Source of the DNA: an uncultured Ruminococcus sp.
GTDB lineage: Bacteria; Bacillota; Clostridia; Oscillospirales; Ruminococcaceae
DNA length: 5,830 nucleotides
Assembly: GCF_946187255.1 (NCBI RefSeq)
Contig: NZ_CAMHRZ010000224.1
Span: forward strand, 1-5,830
Reading direction: 5' to 3'
Shown here in pieces: positions 1-3,616 of the stretch. A model generated the notes under the pieces. That model did not search any database and was not told the DNA's origin. It was given only the letters and a program-made list of their open reading frames with translations. Position numbers and translations under genes: made by a program. The number at the start of each line of letters is the position of its first letter. Within the stretch, counting starts at the first letter, position 1.

Positions 1-85
1 CTTGTGTAAAAATTTTGGAGAGGATGAAACGAGCTAAGAGTAATTCTTAGTGTTCATTCTTTTCTTTCTTTGTTCTACATTGCAT

Positions 86-114
86 ATTATAATACATTTT
101 TGTAATATTTACAA
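86..114 (-). promoter_or_regulatory. Probable leftward sigma-A promoter for a gene beyond the left edge
   Basis: On the minus strand, TTGTAA (109-114) and TATAAT (86-91) are separated by exactly 17 bp. The -10 is perfect and the -35 matches TTGACA at 4 of 6 positions. There is no TG extension, unlike the other four promoters in the window. Transcription would start near base 79 and run left. No reading frame of useful length begins in bases 1-79 on that strand, so the gene would start outside the window after a leader of at least about 80 nt. That leader contains a perfect 6-bp inverted repeat at 34-39/45-50. AT-rich DNA yields such matches by chance, so this is a moderate call. Confidence 0.45.
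100..114. promoter_or_regulatory. Perfect TTGTAA-N3-TTACAA palindrome, candidate operator
   Basis: Bases 100-105 (TTGTAA) and 109-114 (TTACAA) form a perfect 6-3-6 inverted repeat. Its right arm coincides with the -35 hexamer of the leftward promoter at 86-114, the usual place for a repressor to block RNA polymerase. The same hexamers recur in opposite order at 147-152 and 164-169. I cannot assign a regulator. The site could also be a chance palindrome in AT-rich DNA. Confidence 0.35.
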
Positions 115-135
115 GAACAAAGATATTACATATAG

Positions 136-170
136 TGTCATTTGGATTACAAATGATGTCATTTTGTAAC
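136..170. repeat. Paired TGTCATTT direct repeat with nested inverted repeats
   Basis: TGTCATTT occurs at 136-143 and again at 157-164, a 21-bp period that puts both copies on the same face of the helix. Nested in it are an inverted repeat at 138-144/150-156 (loop 145-149) and a near-perfect dyad of TTACAAATGA (147-156) with TCATTTTGTAA (159-169, one extra T). It lies 22 bp upstream of the leftward -35 and just downstream of pyrE. It could bind an activator. It is a poor terminator for pyrE because no T tract follows it on the minus strand. Confidence 0.35.
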
Positions 171-190
171 TTTTACTAAATTCGGCAACA

Positions 191-850
191 TCAGCCCTCT
201 ACGCCGTATTCGTGGCGGTAAGCCTTCATCTTTTCGAGATAGTCCTTGCCGTCAACTATGCCGTCCTCTATCGCCTTGATGATATCGTTGATATTGACGA
301 TGGAGTATACCTTGACGCCGTAGTCCTTATAAGCCTGCTGTACTGCGGAAAGCTCAGTGTTGAGTGCTTTTTCCATACGGTCAACGGTGATGACCATACC
401 TGTAACATCCACATTTGCAGCGCTCTTCAGCTTGGGCATACTTTCGCCCAGTGCCTTGCCCGAAGTCATAACGTCATCGATGATAACTACCTTTTCGCCG
501 TCGGTCAGCTTCTTGCCTACGAACATTCCGCCCTCACCGTGATCCTTTGCTTCCTTTCTGTCAAAGCAGTAGGATACATCATAGCCGAACTTGTTGCTCA
601 GTGCCACTACAGCGGATACCGCAAGGGGTATGCCCTTGTAAGCAGGTCCGAACAGTGTCTCAACGGGGATATCATTGGCTTTTATGCACTCGGCATAATA
701 CTCGCCCAGCTTAGCCAGCTGTGCGCCTGTCTTGTAATTGCCGCAGTTGATGAAGTAAGGCGCTTTTCTGCCGCTTTTAAGGGTGAAATCACCGAAAGTC
801 AGCACACCGCTGTCAACCATGAACCTGATAAATTCTTCCTTGTAAGTCAT
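191..850 (-). CDS. pyrE: Orotate phosphoribosyltransferase
   Basis: PyrE transfers the phosphoribosyl group of PRPP to orotate, giving OMP and pyrophosphate, the penultimate step of de novo UMP synthesis in the cytosol. The 219-aa product is close to the usual bacterial length. Family marks are the N-terminal TLKSGR (residues 23-28, with the conserved Lys25), the flexible catalytic loop RKEAKDHGEGG (98-108, with Lys99, Lys102 and His104), and the PRPP-binding motif VVIIDDVMTSGKA (121-133). The start at 848-850 is supported by GGAAAGGA, 9 nt upstream. A longer in-frame TTG start at 899-901 lies upstream of the -10 element and would not be transcribed. No other pyr gene is adjacent, so pyrE seems to be its own unit. 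The promoter leaves a leader of only about 28 nt, too short for a PyrR-type attenuator. No strong terminator follows it. Confidence 0.97.
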   Translation of the reverse strand: MTYKEEFIRFMVDSGVLTFGDFTLKSGRKAPYFINCGNYKTGAQLAKLGEYYAECIKANDIPVETLFGPAYKGIPLAVSAVVALSNKFGYDVSYCFDRKEAKDHGEGGMFVGKKLTDGEKVVIIDDVMTSGKALGESMPKLKSAANVDVTGMVITVDRMEKALNTELSAVQQAYKDYGVKVYSIVNINDIIKAIEDGIVDGKDYLEKMKAYRHEYGVEG

Positions 851-859
851 AATGCATTT

Positions 860-867
860 TCCTTTCC
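860..867 (-). promoter_or_regulatory. Ribosome binding site that fixes the pyrE start
   Basis: Read on the minus strand this is GGAAAGGA, with 9 nt to the ATG at 848-850. It is the only Shine-Dalgarno match near the N-terminus. It lies downstream of the predicted transcription start near 878, which rules out the longer reading. Confidence 0.8.
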
Positions 868-884
868 GGTTTTGTATTGGGTAT

Positions 885-913
885 ATTATACCACATATCA
901 ATATAAAAGTAAA
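885..913 (-). promoter_or_regulatory. pyrE promoter, extended -10 type
   Basis: On the minus strand, TTTACT (908-913) lies 17 bp from a perfect TATAAT (885-890), preceded by TGTGG so that the core reads TGTGGTATAAT. The predicted start is near base 878. The -35 is imperfect (4 of 6), and the TG extension would compensate. It is divergent from the promoter at 984-1012, with about 70 bp between the two -35 elements. Confidence 0.8.
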
Positions 914-983
914 GACACACGATGATCTTTTAATTATTGTTAACAGAAGAAAGCAGGGTGCCGAAGGCGGGAGAAAAAAGCTC

Positions 984-1012
984 TTGCATTTTTGCGGAGC
1001 CTGTGGTATAAT
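984..1012 (+). promoter_or_regulatory. Promoter of the zinc-ribbon membrane protein gene
   Basis: TTGCAT (984-989), a 17-bp spacer and TATAAT (1007-1012), again with the TGTGG extension just before the -10. The 14 bases 1002-1015 are identical to the pyrE promoter core read on the opposite strand. Transcription would begin near 1019, giving a leader of about 40 nt. Confidence 0.82.
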
Positions 1013-1059
1013 ATAAAAAATGTAGTATCATATCCCGTAAAACGGAAAGGATAAGTAGA

Positions 1060-2034
1060 ATGTCAAAATATACAGGTTCAACCTGCATCTGCTGCGGTAA
1101 ACGCTTCACGGATGACGACGATATAGTCGTATGTCCTGACTGCGGTACACCGTATCACAGAAGCTGTTATCTAGAAAAAGGAAAATGCATAAATGCTGCC
1201 CTTCACGACAAGGGGATAGGCTGGCTTCCCGACGCACCCGATGAAACGCCTGTGTTTCCTGCATCCGCTAAGAAAAGGTGTATCAGATGCGGTGCCGAGA
1301 ACGACCCTGACCTGCGCTACTGTGAGCAGTGCGGCACTCCGCTGGTGAATATGGAAACACCGCGCCCCTTCAATGAACCGGGAAACGGTCAGGATCAGCA
1401 GGTGCGGCAGAATTACGCGCCGGGTATGAACGGTCCTGTGGGCGGCACAGGTGTTACACCCGTTATGCTCAATCAGGATTCGGATATCGACGGTGTCAAG
1501 CTGGGAGATCTGGCGAGATATATCGGCACAAATCCCATCGGTTTCCTGCCGAGCTTTATAAAATTCGGGAAAACGGGGAAGAAGATATCCATGAATATAT
1601 TTGCCTTCCTGTTCACGCCGGTATACTTCATGTACCGCAAGATGAAGGGCTGGGGCATCGCGGCTGTAATAATCATGGCACTGCTGAGTGTGCCCGATAT
1701 GATAACCATGCTTGCCAGCGGCGAGTACGATATAAAGATAGATCTCGGCATAGATACAAAATCCCGGGATTTTGTACTGCTGACGCAGGTAGTGCTGTAT
1801 ATGACTATGGTGCTGAAACTGCTGGCGGGGTTCTTTGCGAACTATCTTTACTACAAGCAGGCAAAGCGCGATATACTGCGCATCCACGAAAATTCGGAGG
1901 GCAAGTCGGATGACGATGTCAACAGGGAGATAATCCTGACGGGAGGAACTTCCCTGGGATATGTGCTGCTTGGCTTTCTGATATATACTATCGTGTCCTT
2001 CGGTGTGGTAGTGCTGCTGGGCAAGATAATATAA
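1060..2034 (+). CDS. Membrane protein with prokaryotic RING-like and zinc-ribbon domains and a DUF2628-like C-terminus
   Basis: This 324-aa protein has no assigned function. Residues 9-43 carry the ligand pattern C9xxC12, C25xxC28, H33xxC36 and C43, resembling the prokaryotic RING finger family 1, a cross-braced zinc fold. Residues 74-91 add a second zinc ribbon, C74xxC77 and C88xxC91. A Gly/Pro/Asn/Gln-rich linker (about 96-140) leads to a membrane part with likely helices near 179-196, 198-218, 238-262 and 299-321. The phrases YIGTN (154-158), FAFLFTPVYFMYRKM (181-195) and GGTS (295-298) resemble DUF2628-type proteins, in which zinc ribbon plus membrane bundle is a common arrangement. There is no signal peptide, so the zinc part is probably cytoplasmic. 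The start has GGAAAGG 9 nt upstream and its own promoter. Nothing supports ubiquitin-ligase activity. A sensory or scaffold role is only a guess. Family names are from memory of the motifs. Confidence 0.88.
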   Translation: MSKYTGSTCICCGKRFTDDDDIVVCPDCGTPYHRSCYLEKGKCINAALHDKGIGWLPDAPDETPVFPASAKKRCIRCGAENDPDLRYCEQCGTPLVNMETPRPFNEPGNGQDQQVRQNYAPGMNGPVGGTGVTPVMLNQDSDIDGVKLGDLARYIGTNPIGFLPSFIKFGKTGKKISMNIFAFLFTPVYFMYRKMKGWGIAAVIIMALLSVPDMITMLASGEYDIKIDLGIDTKSRDFVLLTQVVLYMTMVLKLLAGFFANYLYYKQAKRDILRIHENSEGKSDDDVNREIILTGGTSLGYVLLGFLIYTIVSFGVVVLLGKII

Positions 2035-2057
2035 AATTAACAAAAAGTTTATAATTT

Positions 2058-2090
2058 AAGCCGCCGTGCTATTGACAGATACGGCGGCTT
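2058..2090 (+). terminator. GC-rich hairpin after the zinc-ribbon gene, probable weak terminator
   Basis: AAGCCGCCGT (2058-2067) and ACGGCGGCTT (2081-2090) form a perfect 10-bp stem around a 13-nt loop, 23 nt after the stop codon. It is the right place for a terminator of the upstream gene, but the following bases (CTTGTGCTATAAT) are a poor U tract. On the other strand a T run appears only about 9 nt beyond the stem. The loop contains the -35 of the next promoter and the right arm lies in its spacer, so the element may have a second role. Confidence 0.6.
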
Positions 2091-2100
2091 GTGCTATAAT
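2072..2100 (+). promoter_or_regulatory. Consensus sigma-A promoter of the rpsF-ssb-rpsR operon
   Basis: A perfect TTGACA (2072-2077), a 17-bp spacer and a perfect TATAAT (2095-2100), preceded by TGTGC so that the core is TGTGCTATAAT. It is the strongest promoter by sequence in the window, as suits ribosomal protein genes. Transcription would start near 2107, giving a leader of about 57 nt. It overlaps the hairpin at 2058-2090. Confidence 0.9.
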
Positions 2101-2111
2101 ATATGAGTTAA

Positions 2112-2156
2112 TCCTTGCTTGTGCAATTTTGCGCAGGCGAAATCCAAAAGGAGGTG
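2112..2156 (+). promoter_or_regulatory. Structured rpsF leader, possible translational control element
   Basis: A 10-bp stem (2115-2124 with 2131-2140, three G-U pairs) closes a 6-nt AATTTT loop. Bases 2112-2116 (TCCTT) are also complementary to 2148-2152 (AAGGA) within the ribosome binding site AAAGGAGGTG (2147-2156), so an alternative fold could mask it. Many bacterial rpsF leaders bind the S6:S18 complex through a structure with a conserved CCG. I see no CCG here, so membership in that family is not supported. Confidence 0.35.
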
Positions 2157-2163
2157 TACAGAA

Positions 2164-2454
2164 ATGGCAAAGATCAGTGAGAACTATGAGGCTATGGTAA
2201 TATTCAGCCAGAAGCTCGATGAGGAAGGCGTTAACGCGCTGACTACAAAGTTCGATGACATGATCAAGGCTAATGCCGAGAACGTAGAGCTGAACGTATG
2301 GGGCAAGCGCAAGCTGGCTTACGAAATCAACTACGAGACAGAGGGCACCTATGTACTGTGGTCTTTCAACAGCAAGACCGAATTCCCCGCAGAGCTGGAG
2401 AGAGTACTGGGCATCACCGACGGCGTTATCCGTTTCCTTATCACAACTAAGTAA
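2164..2454 (+). CDS. rpsF: 30S ribosomal protein S6 (bS6)
   Basis: S6 binds the 16S rRNA central domain on the platform of the small subunit, together with S18 encoded two genes later. The 96-aa product has the usual length and the expected ferredoxin-like pattern: NYEAMVIF as first strand (residues 7-14), the hallmark WGKRKLAYEI (46-55), a strand around YVLWSF (63-68) and the late VIRFLITTK (88-96). The start is fixed by a strong AAAGGAGGTG with 9 nt from GGAGG to the ATG. An in-frame ATG 45 nt earlier (2119) lacks such a site and would add a non-homologous extension. The gene ends in a double stop, TAATAA. It opens the rpsF-ssb-rpsR operon, with 66 nt before ssb and no terminator between. 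Confidence 0.97.
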   Translation: MAKISENYEAMVIFSQKLDEEGVNALTTKFDDMIKANAENVELNVWGKRKLAYEINYETEGTYVLWSFNSKTEFPAELERVLGITDGVIRFLITTK

Positions 2455-2505
2455 TAAGGGACAAACAGAGGTATTCAGCAAACAGATGAATGAGAATTGT
2501 ATTTG

Positions 2506-2511
2506 AAAGGA
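2506..2511 (+). promoter_or_regulatory. Ribosome binding site for ssb
   Basis: AAAGGA with 9 nt to the ATG at 2521 supports the methionine that begins the conserved MLNRV sequence. A second AGGAG (2515-2519) sits only 1 nt from the ATG and is too close to act. An in-frame TTG at 2497 would place this site inside the coding region. Confidence 0.75.
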
Positions 2512-2520
2512 ACTAGGAGC

Positions 2521-3159
2521 ATGCTGAACAGAGTTATTTTAATGGGTAGGATCACACATGATCTTGAAGTGAGACAGACACAGACAGGTTCTGCTGTGCT
2601 GAGGTTCAATGTTGCGGTTGACAGAGCGCCTGCTAAACAGGGTGCTGAACGTCAGACTGATTTCATTACCTGTATTGCCTGGAATCAGAGAGCTGAGTTT
2701 ATAAGCAGATATTTCGGAAAGGGCAGAATGATCGCTCTTGAAGGAAGTCTCAGAACAGGCTCTTATGATGATAAAAACGGCGTAAAGCACTATACAGTCG
2801 AAGTTTGGGTCGATAATGTTTCGTTTACCGGTGAGCCTAAGCAGGAAGGCGGATATTATTCGCAGAACTATGGCAATGGCGGCAACGGTGGTTATGGCGG
2901 CAATGGCGGCGGATTTAACGGCGGCAACGGCGGTTATAACAACGGCGGCTACTCAAACGGCGGTAACGGCGGTTTCAACAACGGAGGCGGCTTCAATAAC
3001 GGGGGCAACTTCGGCGGCAACGGCGGTTACGGCGGAAATAACGGCGGCAATCAGGGCAATTTCAACAACAATAATCAGGCACCGTCAAATGACGCGCTGA
3101 GTATAGGTGACTTGAACGAGTTCGAGGATGTTATCTCGGACGACGGAGTACCGTTCTGA
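2521..3159 (+). CDS. ssb: Single-stranded DNA-binding protein with a long Gly/Asn-rich tail
   Basis: SSB coats single-stranded DNA in replication, recombination and repair and recruits partners through its C-terminal tip. The 212-aa product has three parts. Residues 1-105 are the OB fold, beginning MLNRVILMGRITHDLEVR, with the aromatic residues Trp54, Phe60 and Phe65 and the typical segment around ALEGSLRTGSYDD (72-84). Residues 110-190 are a low-complexity linker, nearly all Gly and Asn with regularly spaced Tyr or Phe. Residues 197-212 are acidic and end in DDGVPF, a variant of the canonical DDIPF partner-binding tip. The protein is longer than the roughly 170-aa B. subtilis SsbA, and the excess is the linker. 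It sits between rpsF and rpsR, the position expected of the main replicative SSB, and shares their promoter. Confidence 0.97.
   Translation: MLNRVILMGRITHDLEVRQTQTGSAVLRFNVAVDRAPAKQGAERQTDFITCIAWNQRAEFISRYFGKGRMIALEGSLRTGSYDDKNGVKHYTVEVWVDNVSFTGEPKQEGGYYSQNYGNGGNGGYGGNGGGFNGGNGGYNNGGYSNGGNGGFNNGGGFNNGGNFGGNGGYGGNNGGNQGNFNNNNQAPSNDALSIGDLNEFEDVISDDGVPF
2869..3075 (+). repeat. Imperfect GGC/AAC-rich codon repeat encoding the SSB linker
   Basis: This stretch is built from short units of the type GGCGGCAAC or GGCGGTTAT, encoding Gly-Gly-Asn-Gly-Gly with an interspersed Tyr or Phe. The units are degenerate in length and in third-base use (GGC, GGT, GGA and GGG; AAC and AAT), so they are not exact tandem copies. 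This suggests selection on the amino-acid composition more than recent slippage, though repeat number may still vary between strains. Confidence 0.8.
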
Positions 3160-3214
3160 TCAGATCATTAATATCGGATTTTAAGTTAATTCCTTAACGA
3201 GGAGGGAAAATACC

Positions 3215-3460
3215 ATGGAGAAGGAAAGAACCGGCGGCAGACCCGTAAAGAGGGGCCGCAAGAAGGTTTGTATGTTCTGCGTTGACAGAGCTGAAAAGAT
3301 CGATTACAAGGATATCACAAAGCTCAGAAAGTGCATGACCGAAAGGGCTAAGATACTGCCCCGCCGTGTAACAGGCACCTGCGCTTATCATCAGAGAGAG
3401 CTGACAAAGGCTATCAAGAGAGCTAGACACGTTGCTCTGCTGCCTTATGTAGCTGACTAA
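3215..3460 (+). CDS. rpsR: 30S ribosomal protein S18 (bS18), zinc-site form
   Basis: S18 is a small basic protein of the 30S platform that partners S6. The 81-aa product has the family core IDYKDITKLRK (29-39), KILPRRVTGTC (46-56) and the helix KAIKRARHVALLPYV (65-79). Cys19xxCys22 together with Cys56 and His59 gives the zinc-ligand set of C-plus S18 proteins. Cys40 stands where Tyr or Phe is usual, and Ala45 replaces the usual Gly of ERGKI. The start has GAGGAGGG (3199-3206) at 8 nt. It is the last gene of the operon, 55 nt after ssb, and two terminators follow. Confidence 0.97.
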   Translation: MEKERTGGRPVKRGRKKVCMFCVDRAEKIDYKDITKLRKCMTERAKILPRRVTGTCAYHQRELTKAIKRARHVALLPYVAD

Positions 3461-3471
3461 TATGATCTTAT

Positions 3472-3500
3472 GAGGTATCCTTCGGGATACCTCTGTTTTA
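3472..3500 (+). terminator. Intrinsic terminator with a UUCG loop after rpsR
   Basis: GAGGTATCC (3472-3480) and GGATACCTC (3485-3493) pair perfectly over 9 bp around a TTCG tetraloop closed by C-G, an especially stable arrangement. TGTTTTA follows, a short U tract. It begins 11 nt after the rpsR stop and ends the rpsF-ssb-rpsR operon. Confidence 0.9.
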
Positions 3501-3506
3501 TAGGTG

Positions 3507-3545
3507 CGGAGGTAAGAGCATCAGCTTTTGCCTCTGTGTTTTTTT
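3507..3545 (+). terminator. Second intrinsic terminator before lon
   Basis: Bases 3507-3519 pair with 3524-3536 around a 4-nt ATCA loop: 13 pairs, three of them G-U. A run of seven T residues starts at 3539. The hairpin lies directly behind the first terminator and only a few bases before the lon -35. It would catch read-through from the strong ribosomal operon and keep lon under its own promoter. Confidence 0.85.
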
Positions 3546-3550
3546 ACCTC

Positions 3551-3579
3551 TTGCAATGAGACGGGATTTGTGTTATAAT
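3551..3579 (+). promoter_or_regulatory. lon promoter
   Basis: TTGCAA (3551-3556), a 17-bp spacer and TATAAT (3574-3579), with TGTGT just before the -10. Transcription would begin near 3586, leaving a leader of about 30 nt. I see no CIRCE (HrcA) palindrome or CtsR heptad repeat around it, so there is no sequence sign of the usual Gram-positive heat-shock repressors. Confidence 0.85.
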
Positions 3580-3616
3580 GGTTCTATAAGAATAGAGTCG
3601 GACGAAAGGAGCTTTT

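Noticed and set aside
1..57. Tiny frames at the left edge (8 codons on plus from 24, 7 codons on minus from 57)
   Set aside because: Both end within a few codons at the same inverted repeat and have no family to compare with. There is not enough to call a leader peptide.
138..170. Terminator for pyrE
   Set aside because: The inverted repeats are AT-rich and are not followed by a T tract on the minus strand. pyrE may read on toward the left edge or end by another mechanism.
851..884. PyrR-type attenuator or pyrimidine-sensing leader before pyrE
   Set aside because: The predicted leader is only about 28 nt, with no room for antiterminator and terminator hairpins.
212..925. Long plus-strand reading frame of 237 codons opposite pyrE
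   Set aside because: It is antisense to pyrE, which has motifs, a start site and a promoter. The frame's product is Cys/Leu-rich with no recognisable domain and has no ribosome binding site.
1171..2043. Minus-strand frame of 290 codons opposite the zinc-ribbon gene
   Set aside because: Its composition (many Gln, His, Tyr, Arg) is typical of an antisense shadow of a real gene, and the plus strand has clear domains and signals.
2816..3100. Second plus-strand frame inside ssb, rich in Ala and Thr
   Set aside because: It is the shifted reading of the GGC/AAC repeat and ends with it. It has no ribosome binding site.
3501..3616. CIRCE or CtsR heat-shock operators upstream of lon
   Set aside because: I looked for TTAGCACTC-N9-GAGTGCTAA and GGTCAAA-type repeats and found neither.
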